From Oscillospiraceae bacterium (lineage in GTDB: Bacteria; Bacillota; Clostridia; Oscillospirales; Oscillospiraceae), in the NCBI GenBank assembly GCA_017437095.1, contig JAFSBW010000038.1, positions 1 to 54,415 of the forward strand: a stretch of DNA of 54,415 nucleotides, written 5' to 3'. The translations under genes were made by a program, and so were the position numbers. Under the pieces are notes generated by a model. It was not told the DNA's origin, did no database searches, and saw only the letters and a list, made by a program, of their open reading frames with translations. Shown here in pieces: positions 32,682-40,850 of this stretch. Within the stretch, counting starts at the first letter, position 1. Each line of letters begins with the position of its first letter.

Positions 32682-32795
32682 GCGGGACATTTTGTGTAGG
32701 GACCGCGGTGCTTCGCCCAGCGAATCCCAATAGGTAGGATTGCCGGTGGCAATCATACCATAATTTTCGTCCCCGACGATCCTTTGCCGCCGCGC

Positions 32796-33383
32796 CTATT
32801 CGACAACCCCAGGGGCGAGCGTTGCCCGTCCGCCATCGCCCTGCTCTTTTTCTACCATTTCCCAGCTTTGGGGGTAATGCTCCCGGTAATAGTCGGCCAT
32901 TGGGCCGGGGGTATGGATCAGGTTTGCTTTTCGGATGCAGTCGGCTTCCACTCTGCGGATCCAGTTCAGCATTTCTTCCGGCAGCTCATGGTAGCGGCGA
33001 ATCACCAGCGCCCCCAGCCGCTCCTGCTCCAGCAGGGCTTCCAGAGCATCCGGGATATGGGTCTCGCTGACAATGGGGACAGCCTTTTCCGACACCGCTT
33101 CGTTGGGGATCTGGGTGGTTTCCGTGCTTTCCGGGTCGCACAGGTAAAGGCTTGCGCTTTTGCCCCGGTAGAGGATCTCCAAAGCATTTGGGTAGTATTC
33201 GTCAAAATATATCTGCCCCTCTTTGGTGTAGCCGTAGCTGTACTCATAGTTTCTAACGGCGTACATAAGCGCCATAGGCAGCAATGTAGTCAAATAGACC
33301 CTGGCGGGTTTGTCAAAGGATTCCGGCTTCCTGGGCTCCAGCAAAGTCAGCCCCGCCCTGGGCGAGCAGTGATAATATGCCAT
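32796..33383 (-). CDS. Conserved hypothetical protein with repeat-derived C-terminus
   Basis: The ATG at 33383 follows AAGGGGG; 195 residues. It begins MAYYHCSPRAGLTLLEPRKPESFDKPARVYLTTLLPMALMYAV and later has YGYTKEGQIYFDEYYPNALEILYRGKSASLYLC, a mixed strand and helix domain I do not recognise. There are no membrane segments. The last 14 codons (GDGGRATLAPGVVE) read through a half-copy of the TGTAGGGGCGA repeat at 32811-32832, so the original C-terminus has probably been replaced or extended by the repeat. It has its own promoter at 33407-33434. Confidence 0.72.
   Translation of the reverse strand: MAYYHCSPRAGLTLLEPRKPESFDKPARVYLTTLLPMALMYAVRNYEYSYGYTKEGQIYFDEYYPNALEILYRGKSASLYLCDPESTETTQIPNEAVSEKAVPIVSETHIPDALEALLEQERLGALVIRRYHELPEEMLNWIRRVEADCIRKANLIHTPGPMADYYREHYPQSWEMVEKEQGDGGRATLAPGVVE
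32811..32832 (+). repeat. Half-copy of the TGTAGGGGCGA repeat inside a gene end
   Basis: AGGGGCGAGCGTTGCCCGTCCG matches the left end of the 28523 element at 20 of 22 bases. A related fragment TGTAGGGACCGCGG begins at 32695. The repeat supplies the last codons of the minus-strand gene ending at 32796. Confidence 0.75.
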
Positions 33384-33406
33384 AATGCATTCCCCCTTAT
33401 GGGTAT

Positions 33407-33434
33407 ATTGTAGCGCAAAGAAAAGAAACTGCAA
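33407..33434 (-). promoter_or_regulatory. Sigma-A-type promoter of the gene at 33383
   Basis: On the minus strand TTGCAG (33434-33429) and TACAAT (33412-33407) have a 16-base spacer. Confidence 0.7.
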
Positions 33435-33482
33435 GTCTTGAAAAAACCTCATTTTTCTGCTATAATAGAGCCACAAAGAAAG

Positions 33483-33506
33483 CGCCCCGGAGTTCCCTCC
33501 GGGGCG
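33483..33506 (-). terminator. Intrinsic terminator of the XRE regulator gene
   Basis: CGCCCCGGA (33483-33491) pairs with TCCGGGGCG (33498-33506), five bases after the stop at 33512. On the minus strand CTTTCTTTG follows, a broken T run. Confidence 0.7.
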
Positions 33507-33511
33507 AATTT

Positions 33512-34291
33512 TCAGTTATCCAGCCATTTGTGGCTGGAAATCTCCAAGCTTTTCCCGCCCTCATTGCGGAACAAGGTCAAAACACCATCAGAAAGCCGTT
33601 GGCATAGGGATGCATTTTCGCGATCGCCAGTTTCTTCGTACCGTTTTTGCATGATGCCCAGCATTTCAATCAGGCTTTTTCCGCTGACATTCATTTGGAA
33701 ACGAGCTGCGTCCAGGCTTTCCTGACCGATCATCAGCTTTGCAATACATTCTTTTTTTGTAAAATAGAACTCCGGAATTTGATCCAAAACCGGCCGTATC
33801 AGCTCTGTTTTATTGTTCCTGTGGTATACCATCGCCAAAAAACGCAGCACATCGCACCGGACACCTTCATCGGTCGCGCAGTCGATCAAGGTTTTGCAGG
33901 CAGCTATCAAATCTTCATCGCGACCCGGAAGCACCCAGAGAGCGTACACCCAAACGATCAACAGATTTTCATTCCCCGGAAATTGTTTCAGCGCTTCTTT
34001 CAGCAATTCATCCGCCGCACTTGCATCATTCTCAATCAGCTTGGCAGCGTTGCGGCAAATTTCTTCAACCGTCCGATTGTTTTCCCATACATTGTAGCTG
34101 AACAGTTCATCAATGGATACCCGAAAATAGCTGGCAATTGCCGGGATCAGGTTCATGTCCGGGTAGCTGCCGCCGGACTCCCAGCGGGAAACCGCCTGGG
34201 GTGTCACCCCCAGAGCTTCTGCCAGGGCTTCCTGGGTCTTCTTATCCCGGCGGCGAAGCTGCCGGATATTGTTTCCTAAATCCAGTTGCAT
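33512..34291 (-). CDS. XRE-family transcriptional regulator with helical-repeat C-terminus
   Basis: The start at ATG 34291 follows AAGGAG and gives 259 residues; an ATG six codons earlier (34309) lies before the binding site and is rejected. Residues 6-61 are a Cro/C1-type helix-turn-helix (IRQLRRRDKKTQEALAEALGVTPQAVSRWESGGSYPDM). The rest is helical, with TPR-like pairs (ADELLKEALKQFPGNENLLIVWVYALWVLPG) as in many clostridial stand-alone XRE regulators. The ligand and targets are unknown. A palindrome beside its promoter suggests autoregulation. Confidence 0.87.
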   Translation of the reverse strand: MQLDLGNNIRQLRRRDKKTQEALAEALGVTPQAVSRWESGGSYPDMNLIPAIASYFRVSIDELFSYNVWENNRTVEEICRNAAKLIENDASAADELLKEALKQFPGNENLLIVWVYALWVLPGRDEDLIAACKTLIDCATDEGVRCDVLRFLAMVYHRNNKTELIRPVLDQIPEFYFTKKECIAKLMIGQESLDAARFQMNVSGKSLIEMLGIMQKRYEETGDRENASLCQRLSDGVLTLFRNEGGKSLEISSHKWLDN

Positions 34292-34331
34292 ATAGATTTC
34301 TCCTTGCATTGTGATTCACCGGTGTATGGAT

Positions 34332-34389
34332 ATTTTATCACACTTCGCTTAAGAAACAATTATCAATTTGTTGTTTCGTTTTCAACAAA
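34332..34389 (-). promoter_or_regulatory. Promoter and candidate operator of the XRE gene
   Basis: On the minus strand TTGTTT (34359-34354) and TAAAAT (34337-34332) with a 16-base spacer. Just upstream, TTTGTTG (34367-34373) and CAACAAA (34383-34389) form a perfect 7-base inverted repeat with a 9-base gap, a plausible regulator site. Confidence 0.5.
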
Positions 34390-34420
34390 CGGTTGATTTT
34401 TGCCAAGCGACACCGCCTAT

Positions 34421-34470
34421 AAAAAAGCTCCCCTTGCAGCAGCTTTCCGCTTGCCCAAGGGGAGTTTTTA
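34421..34470 (-). terminator. Intrinsic terminator of the P1B ATPase unit
   Basis: CTCCCCTTG (34428-34436) pairs with CAAGGGGAG (34456-34464), with an inner stem. On the minus strand GCTTTTTT follows. Between it and the ATPase stop lies a fragment GGACCG...CGGTCCCTACA (34491-34517) related to the TGTAGGG repeats. Confidence 0.85.
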
Positions 34471-34536
34471 TGCTGAGGTGCGGTGGGAAAGGACCGTCGA
34501 GGACGCCGGTCCCTACAATGTTCTGTGCGCGCCGGG

Positions 34537-36384
34537 TCAGTTTCCCAGGGCCCGGGTGGCGTTGAGGACTGCAAGGCACATAACGCCCACATCCGCAAAG
34601 ATGGCCAGCCACATATTGGCGATGCCGAAAGCCCCCAATATCATTACGCCGATCTTGATGGCAAGAGAGAAGATAATATTCTGCTTAACGATGCCCATGC
34701 ACTTTCTGGCAATGGCGATGGCCTTGGGGAGCTTGCCGGGGTCATCGTCCATCAGCACCACATCCGCCGCTTCAATGGCGGCATCCGAGCCCATAGCGCC
34801 CATGGCGATGCCGATATCCGCCCGGGCCAGCACCGGGGCATCGTTGATGCCGTCGCCTACAAAGGCTACCTTGCCGCTGCCCAAAAGCACTTCCACAGCC
34901 TCTACCTTATCCCCGGGCAGCAGCTGGCTGCGGTACTGGCTTAGCCCCAGCTCCTTGGCTACAAAGGCGGCGGTTTGCTCCCGGTCGCCGGTGAGCATGA
35001 CGGCGCGCTTTACGCCGCAGCTACGCAGCTGGGATATAGCCTGGGCTGCCCCGGGCTTTAGCTCGTCGGCGATCTCGATGCAGCCCAGGTACTCCCCGCC
35101 CCAGGCCACATGCACCACCGTGCCGGGGCTTTCCGGGTCGGCGCAGGGGATGCCGGCTTCCTGCAGCAGCTTGCGGCTGCCTACCAACGCGGCTTTGCCG
35201 TCCACCAAAGCGCTCACGCCCTTGCCCGGCAGTTCCTGCACCCGGCTTACCCGGGCGGTATCCAGATCCTTTCCCCAGGCCTCTTTCAGGCTCTTGCTGA
35301 TGGGGTGGCCGGAGTAGCTCTCCGCCAAGGCGGCGATCTCCAGCAGCTTTTCGCCCCCATGGAGCTTCTGCACCCGGAATACGCCCTTTGTCAGCGTGCC
35401 GGTCTTGTCCATGGCTACGGTATCCACCTGGGAGAGGATCTCCAGAAAGTTGCTGCCTTTGATCAGGATGCCCTGGCGGCTGGCGCCGCCGATGCCGGCG
35501 AAGAAGGTAAGGGGGATGCTGATGACCAATGCGCAGGGGCAGGAAATTACCAGGAAGGTAAGCCCCCGGTACAGCCAGCTAAGCCACATGGGGCTGCTGC
35601 CCATTGCCAGCCGGGCCAGCGGCGGCAGCACCGCCACCGCCAAAGCGCTCAGGCACACTGCCGGGGTGTACACCCGGGCGAATTTGGAGATAAAGTTTTC
35701 CGATTTGCTCTTGCGGTTGCCGGCGTTTTCCACCAGCTCTAAGATCTTTGCCACAGTGCTTTCCCCAAAGGGCTTGGTAACGCGCACCTTCAGCAGGCCC
35801 GTCAGGCTGACGCAGCCGCTGACTACGCTGTCACCCACAGCCACATCCCTGGGGACGCTCTCGCCGGTAAGGGCGGTGGTGTTCAGGGAAGCCTGGCCCT
35901 CTACCACTACGCCGTCCAGGGGGATCTTCTCCCCGGGCTGCACCCAGATGATCTGCCCTACCGTTACCTCCTCCGGGTCTACCTGCTCCAAAACGCCGTC
36001 AAGCTCAATATTGGCGTGATCCGGGCGAATGTCCATCAGGCTGGCAATGCTCCGGCGGCTCTTGCCCAGGGCGATGCTCTGGAAAAGCTCGCCGGTTTGG
36101 TAAAAGAGCATAACGCCTACGGCCTCGGCATAGTCCCCGGTCTTGGCAGCGCCGATGACCAGCGCGCCAATGGTTGCCACCGCCATGAGGAAATTCTCGT
36201 CAAAAACCTGCCCCAGGGCGATGCCCCGGGCGGCTTTCCACAGAATATCGTAGCCGATGATCCAATAAGGGATCAGGTACAGCCCCAGCTTGGCCCAGCC
36301 CTCTACCGGGGCAAAATGCAGCCCCACCGTCCAGGCGGCGGCAGCCAGAATGCGCCAAAGCACCCTTTTCTGCTTTCTCGTCAT
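34537..36384 (-). CDS. zntA: P1B-type heavy-metal ATPase (zinc/cadmium type)
   Basis: The ATG at 36384 follows AAAGGAGC; 615 residues. Motifs in order: TGES (173-176), the membrane metal site SCPCALVISIP with CPC at 282-284, phosphorylated D326 in DKTGTLT, the HP pair at 360-361 in SGHPISKS, and GDGINDAPVLARADIGIAM near the end. SCPCALVIS with a C-terminal MWLAIFADVG fits zinc/cadmium/lead exporters of the ZntA/CadA group. It has no N-terminal metal-binding domain; that domain is the separate gene 12 bases upstream. The ArsR-AraC fusion gene is divergent. Confidence 0.92.
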   Translation of the reverse strand: MTRKQKRVLWRILAAAAWTVGLHFAPVEGWAKLGLYLIPYWIIGYDILWKAARGIALGQVFDENFLMAVATIGALVIGAAKTGDYAEAVGVMLFYQTGELFQSIALGKSRRSIASLMDIRPDHANIELDGVLEQVDPEEVTVGQIIWVQPGEKIPLDGVVVEGQASLNTTALTGESVPRDVAVGDSVVSGCVSLTGLLKVRVTKPFGESTVAKILELVENAGNRKSKSENFISKFARVYTPAVCLSALAVAVLPPLARLAMGSSPMWLSWLYRGLTFLVISCPCALVISIPLTFFAGIGGASRQGILIKGSNFLEILSQVDTVAMDKTGTLTKGVFRVQKLHGGEKLLEIAALAESYSGHPISKSLKEAWGKDLDTARVSRVQELPGKGVSALVDGKAALVGSRKLLQEAGIPCADPESPGTVVHVAWGGEYLGCIEIADELKPGAAQAISQLRSCGVKRAVMLTGDREQTAAFVAKELGLSQYRSQLLPGDKVEAVEVLLGSGKVAFVGDGINDAPVLARADIGIAMGAMGSDAAIEAADVVLMDDDPGKLPKAIAIARKCMGIVKQNIIFSLAIKIGVMILGAFGIANMWLAIFADVGVMCLAVLNATRALGN

Positions 36385-36396
36385 AAAAATGCTCCT

Positions 36397-36615
36397 TTAC
36401 AGGAAAATCTCCCCATCCCGGGTGGCCTTGCGGCAGTTTTTTACCACCTGCGCCATGATGCCGGCAACATCCGCCCCGTCATCAAACTCCAAAACCATTT
36501 TCTGCATCATAAAGTTCACCACGGCGCTGCGAACACCCTGGGTCTTTGCCGCGGCGTTTTCCATTTTTGCGGCGCAGCTGGGGCAATCTACTTCGATCTT
36601 ATATACCTTTTTCAT
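36397..36615 (-). CDS. Stand-alone heavy-metal-associated (HMA) domain protein
   Basis: The ATG at 36615 follows AAGAGGG; 72 residues, the size of one HMA domain. It starts MKKVYKIEVDCPSCAAKMENAAAKTQGV with the metal-binding C-x-x-C in CPSC and ends in FDDGADVAGIMAQVVKNC. The DCPSCAAK variant resembles the N-terminal domain of zinc/cadmium ATPases more than copper chaperones. It is first in the unit, 12 bases before the ATPase, and probably supplies metal to it in trans. The upstream frame to 36765 is not used. Confidence 0.9.
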   Translation of the reverse strand: MKKVYKIEVDCPSCAAKMENAAAKTQGVRSAVVNFMMQKMVLEFDDGADVAGIMAQVVKNCRKATRDGEIFL

Positions 36616-36641
36616 AAAAAATCCCTCTTTCCAAAATTTGG

Positions 36642-36683
36642 AACAATAAAATGCTTGCTTTATCGTTACGCCTATAGTATAAT
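36642..36683 (+). promoter_or_regulatory. Divergent control region with ArsR-type palindrome
   Basis: AACAATAAA (36642-36650) and TTTATCGTT (36659-36667) form an inverted repeat (8 of 9 matches, 8-base gap), the AT-rich form bound by ArsR/SmtB repressors. TTGCTT (36655-36660) and TATAAT (36678-36683), 17 bases apart, give a plus-strand promoter whose -35 lies inside the palindrome. The palindrome also lies 26 bases before the HMA gene start, so one bound dimer could control both directions. Confidence 0.65.
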
Positions 36684-36763
36684 AGCCCCGCAAGCCGAAA
36701 TCAAGGCAAAAAACGCCAAAGCTTCCCTTTGGGCGAAAGGAATTTCCGATTGGAGTGTTTCCC

Positions 36764-37465
36764 ATGGAGCTTCACAGCCATGACCACCCGGCAGACCCCC
36801 ATATCCTCTCCCAGCTAAGCCAGCCGGAGCAGTTTCAGCCCGTGGCAGAGCTGTTTGCCCAGCTGAGCGATAACACCCGGCTGCGCATCTTCTGGCTGCT
36901 GTGCCACAGCGAGAGCTGCGGTGTCCACATCGCCCAGAGCCTGGGCATGTCTACCCAGGCGGTAGCCCACCATCTGCGGCTGCTGCGCCAGCACGGCCTG
37001 GTATGCACCCGCCGGGAGGGCAAAGAGGTATACTACCACGCCTGCCAGACCCCTGCCTGCGACCTGCTGCACCAGATGATGGAGCAGGCCATGGAGATAT
37101 CCTGCCCCAAATGCCCCTGCCAGGAGGAAACTTTGGCCCAGCAGATTCACCGCTACCTGATGACCAACCTGGATAAGCACATTACCATCGACGAGCTTTC
37201 CCGGCTGTTCCTGGTAAACCCCACTACCCTGAAAGAGGAGTTTAAGGCCACCTACGGCCTGAGCATTGCTGCCCACATGCGCCACCACCGCATGGAGCGC
37301 TCCGGCAAGCTCCTGCTGGAGGGGAAGCTGAGCATCGCTCAGATCGCCCAAAATGTGGGCTACGAAAGCAGCAGCAAATTTTCCGCCGCTTTTAAGGCGC
37401 ACTACGGCGTGATCCCCAGCAAATACCGGGGGGAGCCTCCCCTGAAGCCCTGCCAATGCCGGTAA
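36764..37465 (+). CDS. ArsR-AraC fusion metal regulator
   Basis: The ATG at 36764, eight bases after TTGGAG, gives 233 residues. Residues about 20-105 are an ArsR/SmtB winged helix: AELFAQLSDNTRLRIFWLLCHSESCGVHIAQSLGMSTQAVAHHLRLLRQHGLV, with Cys and His in the metal-sensing region and more histidines at the N-terminus. A Cys-rich joint ISCPKCPC follows. Residues about 125-225 are an AraC-type double helix-turn-helix (IDELSRLFLVNPTTLKEEFKATYG and SIAQIAQNVGYESSSKFSAAFKAHYG). A protein with both DNA-binding types is unusual. Being divergent from the HMA-ATPase unit argues for metal-responsive control. Confidence 0.9.
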   Translation: MELHSHDHPADPHILSQLSQPEQFQPVAELFAQLSDNTRLRIFWLLCHSESCGVHIAQSLGMSTQAVAHHLRLLRQHGLVCTRREGKEVYYHACQTPACDLLHQMMEQAMEISCPKCPCQEETLAQQIHRYLMTNLDKHITIDELSRLFLVNPTTLKEEFKATYGLSIAAHMRHHRMERSGKLLLEGKLSIAQIAQNVGYESSSKFSAAFKAHYGVIPSKYRGEPPLKPCQCR

Positions 37466-37547
37466 GGCAAAGCCGGGCAGGATACCCGCGCAGGGTATGG
37501 CCGCCTAAGAATTAGTATGATTTTACCAGTTCAGGGGCCCTGCGCAC

Positions 37548-37576
37548 TTGACTTTCCTATGCTTTTGCAATAAAAT
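37548..37576 (+). promoter_or_regulatory. Sigma-A-type promoter of the pfl operon
   Basis: TTGACT (37548-37553) and TAAAAT (37571-37576) have 17-base spacing, 50 bases before the pflB start. Confidence 0.82.
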
Positions 37577-37625
37577 TAGAGTATCATCAAATACCCTAAA
37601 ATACACAGTAAGGAGACAAAGCGCT

Positions 37626-39749
37626 ATGGAATACAAATACGAAGGCTGGCGCGGCTTTGAAGGCGGTACCTGGGTTAAGGAGATCAACCTGAGAAGCTTT
37701 ATCCGCCACAACTACACCCCCTATAACGGCAATGAGGACTTCCTGGAAGGCCCCACCGAGAACACCAAGGCCCTGTGGAACCAGGTTCTGGATCTGACCC
37801 GCCAGGAGCGGGAAGCCGGCGGCGTTCTGGATATGGATACCAAGATCATTTCTACCATTACCTCCCATGGCCCCGGCTATCTGGACAAGGAAAAGGAAAA
37901 GATCGTCGGCTTCCAGACCGATAAGCCCTTTAAGCGCGCTATGATGCCCTACGGCGGCATCCGTATGGCTGAAAAGGCCTGCGCTGACAACGGCTACACC
38001 ATCGACCCCCAGGTAAAGGAATTCTTTACCGTTCACCGCAAGACCCATAACGCCGGCGTATTCGACGCTTACACCCCCGAAATGCGGGCCTGCCGCTCCA
38101 GCCACATCATCACCGGCCTGCCCGATGCCTACGGCCGCGGCCGCATCATTGGCGACTACCGCCGTGTTGCTCTGTACGGTATCGACCGCCTGATCGAGGA
38201 CAAGAACGAGCAGAAGGTTGAGACCCGCTCCGCCATGTACGCCGATGTGATCCGCGACCGCGAGGAGCTGTCCGAGCAGATTCGCGCCCTGAACGATCTG
38301 AAGAAGATGGCAGCCAGCTACGGCTTCGACATCTCCAAGCCCGCCAAGAACGTGCAGGAGGCCGTGCAGTGGCTGTACTTCGGCTACCTGGCTGCTGTTA
38401 AGGAGCAGAACGGCGCCGCTATGAGCCTGGGCCGTACCTCCACCTTCCTGGATATCTACGCCGAGCGTGATCTGAGAGAGGGCACCTTTACCGAGAAGGA
38501 GATCCAGGAGATCGTTGACCACTTCATTATGAAGCTGCGTCTGATCAAGTTTGCCCGTACCCCCGAGTACAACGCCCTGTTCTCCGGCGACCCCCAGTGG
38601 GTTACCGAGTCCATCGGCGGCGTGGGCATCTGCGGCCGTCACTTCGTTACCAAGATGTCCTACCGCTACCTGCACACTCTGTACAACCTGGGCGCTGCTC
38701 CCGAGCCCAACCTGACCGTTCTGTGGTCTACCCAGCTGCCCGCCAACTTTAAGCGCTACTGCGCCAAGGTATCCATCGAGACCTCTTCCGTGCAGTATGA
38801 GAACGACGATATGATGCGCGTTACCCACGGTGACGACTACGCCATCGCCTGCTGCGTATCCTCCATGCGCGTAGGTAAGGAAATGCAGTTCTTCGGTGCC
38901 CGCGCCAACCTGGCCAAGTGCCTGCTGTACGCCATCAACGGCGGTGTGGACGAGATCTCCGGCAAGCAGGTCGGCCCCGAGTACCGCCCCATCACCTCCG
39001 AGTATCTGGATTACGACGAGGTCATGAACCGCTACGATGCTATGATGCAGTGGCTGGCCGGCGTGTATGTAAACACCCTGAACATTATCCACTACATGCA
39101 CGATAAGTACTGCTACGAGAAGATCCAGATGGCTCTGCACGACAAGAAGGTAACCCGCTGGTTTGCTACCGGCATCGCCGGCCTGTCTGTTGTGGCCGAC
39201 TCCCTGTCCGCCATCAAGTACGCCAAGGTCAAGGTCATCCGTGACGAGCGCGGCCTGGCTGTTGACTACGAAGTAGAGGGCGATTTCCCCAAGTACGGCA
39301 ACGACGACGACCGTGTAGATACCATCGCCTACGACATCGTGCATATGTTCATGGAGCATGTTCGCAAGAACCATACCTACCGTGAATCCATCCCCACCAC
39401 CTCCATTTTGACCATTACCTCCAACGTTGTTTACGGCAAGAACACCGGCTCTACCCCCGATGGCCGTAAGCGCGGCGAGGCTTTCGCCCCCGGTGCTAAC
39501 CCCATGCACCGCCGGGATACCCACGGCGCGGTAGCTTCCCTGGCTTCCGTTGCCAAGCTGCCCTTCATCGACGCACAGGACGGCATCTCCAACACCTTCT
39601 CCATCATCCCCGGCGCTCTGGGCAAGGAAGACGAGATGTTTATGGGCGATATCGATGTAGATCTGGGCAATATCGACCTGGAAGACGGCTGCGGCTGCGG
39701 CGCTTGCGCCAGCCCCACTCTGTTTGAAGGTCTGGACACCGACGAATGA
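37626..39749 (+). CDS. pflB: Pyruvate formate-lyase catalytic chain lacking the glycyl-radical domain
   Basis: The ATG at 37626 follows AGTAAGGAG; 707 residues. The sequence follows PFL closely: [31 protein letters not shown], and the catalytic cysteine pair C409-C410 in [26 protein letters not shown]. It ends soon after the block [18 protein letters not shown], then has a different acidic tail with CGCGAC (Cys689, 691, 694). The usual C-terminal RVSGYA glycine loop is absent and is encoded by the next gene. Codon use is strongly biased, so it is highly expressed. It makes acetyl-CoA and formate from pyruvate and CoA. Alone it could not carry the radical. Confidence 0.95.
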   Translation: MEYKYEGWRGFEGGTWVKEINLRSFIRHNYTPYNGNEDFLEGPTENTKALWNQVLDLTRQEREAGGVLDMDTKIISTITSHGPGYLDKEKEKIVGFQTDKPFKRAMMPYGGIRMAEKACADNGYTIDPQVKEFFTVHRKTHNAGVFDAYTPEMRACRSSHIITGLPDAYGRGRIIGDYRRVALYGIDRLIEDKNEQKVETRSAMYADVIRDREELSEQIRALNDLKKMAASYGFDISKPAKNVQEAVQWLYFGYLAAVKEQNGAAMSLGRTSTFLDIYAERDLREGTFTEKEIQEIVDHFIMKLRLIKFARTPEYNALFSGDPQWVTESIGGVGICGRHFVTKMSYRYLHTLYNLGAAPEPNLTVLWSTQLPANFKRYCAKVSIETSSVQYENDDMMRVTHGDDYAIACCVSSMRVGKEMQFFGARANLAKCLLYAINGGVDEISGKQVGPEYRPITSEYLDYDEVMNRYDAMMQWLAGVYVNTLNIIHYMHDKYCYEKIQMALHDKKVTRWFATGIAGLSVVADSLSAIKYAKVKVIRDERGLAVDYEVEGDFPKYGNDDDRVDTIAYDIVHMFMEHVRKNHTYRESIPTTSILTITSNVVYGKNTGSTPDGRKRGEAFAPGANPMHRRDTHGAVASLASVAKLPFIDAQDGISNTFSIIPGALGKEDEMFMGDIDVDLGNIDLEDGCGCGACASPTLFEGLDTDE

Positions 39750-39757
39750 TCCCAAAG

Positions 39758-39785
39758 CCCCCTGCCCGCTTTTGGCGGGCGGGGG
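39758..39785 (+). promoter_or_regulatory. GC-rich hairpin between pflB and the glycyl-radical gene
   Basis: CCCCC-T-GCCCGC pairs with GCGGGC-G-GGGG around a short T-rich loop, with no T run after it. It may stabilise the pflB message or adjust the ratio of the two subunits. Confidence 0.5.
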
Positions 39786-39819
39786 AGCATCCCAAAATTC
39801 TGCCAAGGAGGAAAAAACA

Positions 39820-40062
39820 ATGGCTGCTAACGAAAAGCAAATCGACAATCTGGTTTCCCTGCTGGACGGCTACGTCAAGAAGGGCGGCCATCACCTGAAT
39901 GTTAACGTATTCACCAAGGAGACCCTGCTGGACGCTCAGGCTCACCCTGAGAAGTATCCCCAGCTTACCATCCGCGTCAGCGGCTACGCCGTGAACTTCA
40001 TCAAGCTCACCAAGGAGCAGCAGGACGAGGTTATTTCCCGTACCTTCCACGAGAAGGTGTAA
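39820..40062 (+). CDS. grcA: Separate glycyl-radical domain of pyruvate formate-lyase (GrcA-like)
   Basis: The ATG at 39820 follows AAGGAGG; only 80 residues. It corresponds to the last part of a normal [50 protein letters not shown], with Gly55 in RVSGYA as the radical site, and ends like PFL in [13 protein letters not shown]. coli GrcA (127 residues) repairs PFL by supplying this domain in trans. Here no complete PFL is present in the operon, so this protein must be the radical subunit. It is followed three bases later by pflA. Confidence 0.95.
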   Translation: MAANEKQIDNLVSLLDGYVKKGGHHLNVNVFTKETLLDAQAHPEKYPQLTIRVSGYAVNFIKLTKEQQDEVISRTFHEKV

Positions 40063-40065
40063 GCC

Positions 40066-40806
40066 GTGGCCGGGCGTGTTCACTCCCGGGAGTCTTTCGG
40101 CACCGTGGACGGCCCGGGTGTGCGGTATGTGGTGTTTACCCAAGGGTGCCCTATGCGCTGCCGGTACTGTCACAACCCCGATACCTGGAGCCCCACCGGC
40201 GGCGAGGAGACCTCAGTAGAGGACATTTTGCACGACTACCGCAAAAACAAGGATTTTTATACCAAGGGCGGCATTACCGTTACCGGCGGCGAGCCGCTGA
40301 TGCAGCCGGAATTTGTGGCGGAGCTGTTTGAAAAGGCCCAGGCTGAGGGCATCCACACCTGCTTGGATACCTCCGGCATCACCTTCAACCCCCAAAAGCC
40401 GGAAAAGGTAGACGCGGTGCTTGCCCATACCGACCTGGTCATGCTGGATATCAAGCATATCCGCCCCGATGCCCACAAAGCCCTGACCGATCAGGACAAC
40501 GCCAATATCCTGGCCTTTGCCAAGCATCTGGCGGCGAAAAACATTCCCCTTTGGGTGCGGCATGTGGTAGTGCCCGGCATTACCGACAAGCCCGAGGACC
40601 TGCAGGCGCTGGGCCGCTTTATCGGCACACTTCCCAACCTGAAGGCCCTGGATGTGCTGCCCTACCATGTGCTGGGCATCAGCAAATATAAGGAGCTGGG
40701 CATCCCCTACCCCTTGGAAGGGGTAGAGCCTGCTACCAAGCAGCAGGCCCTGGACGCTAAAAAGCAGATCCTTATCGGCATCGCCCAGGCAAGGCAAAAG
40801 AAATAG
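40066..40806 (+). CDS. pflA: Pyruvate formate-lyase activating enzyme
   Basis: A radical-SAM enzyme that removes a hydrogen from the PFL glycine. It starts with GTG at 40066, three bases after the grcA stop; 246 residues, normal length. The [4Fe-4S] motif is C28-x3-C32-x2-C35 in GCPMRCRYCHNPDTW, followed by GGITVTGGEPLMQPEF and VMLDIKHI, all typical of PflA. Here its target would be the separate 80-residue chain, either free or docked on PflB. It ends at a strong terminator. Confidence 0.96.
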   Translation: MAGRVHSRESFGTVDGPGVRYVVFTQGCPMRCRYCHNPDTWSPTGGEETSVEDILHDYRKNKDFYTKGGITVTGGEPLMQPEFVAELFEKAQAEGIHTCLDTSGITFNPQKPEKVDAVLAHTDLVMLDIKHIRPDAHKALTDQDNANILAFAKHLAAKNIPLWVRHVVVPGITDKPEDLQALGRFIGTLPNLKALDVLPYHVLGISKYKELGIPYPLEGVEPATKQQALDAKKQILIGIAQARQKK

Positions 40807-40807
40807 C

Positions 40808-40840
40808 AAAAACCCTGCGGAAAATTCCGCAGGGTTTTTT
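40808..40840 (+). terminator. Intrinsic terminator of the pfl operon
   Basis: ACCCTGCGGAA pairs with TTCCGCAGGGT, followed by T residues, within ten bases of the pflA stop. Confidence 0.93.
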
Positions 40841-40850
40841 ATGCGCAATA

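Noticed and set aside
37620..39749. The idea that pflB is simply truncated by a frameshift or assembly error
   Set aside because: The missing domain begins at its own ATG with AAGGAGG, after a 70-base gap containing a hairpin, and the pflB tail has unrelated sequence, so no single-base change would rejoin them.
37596..39848. A 750-codon minus-strand frame opposite pflB and the start of the glycyl-radical gene
   Set aside because: Same codon-bias effect as opposite dnaK. The translated sequence has no recognisable family and overlaps two certain genes.
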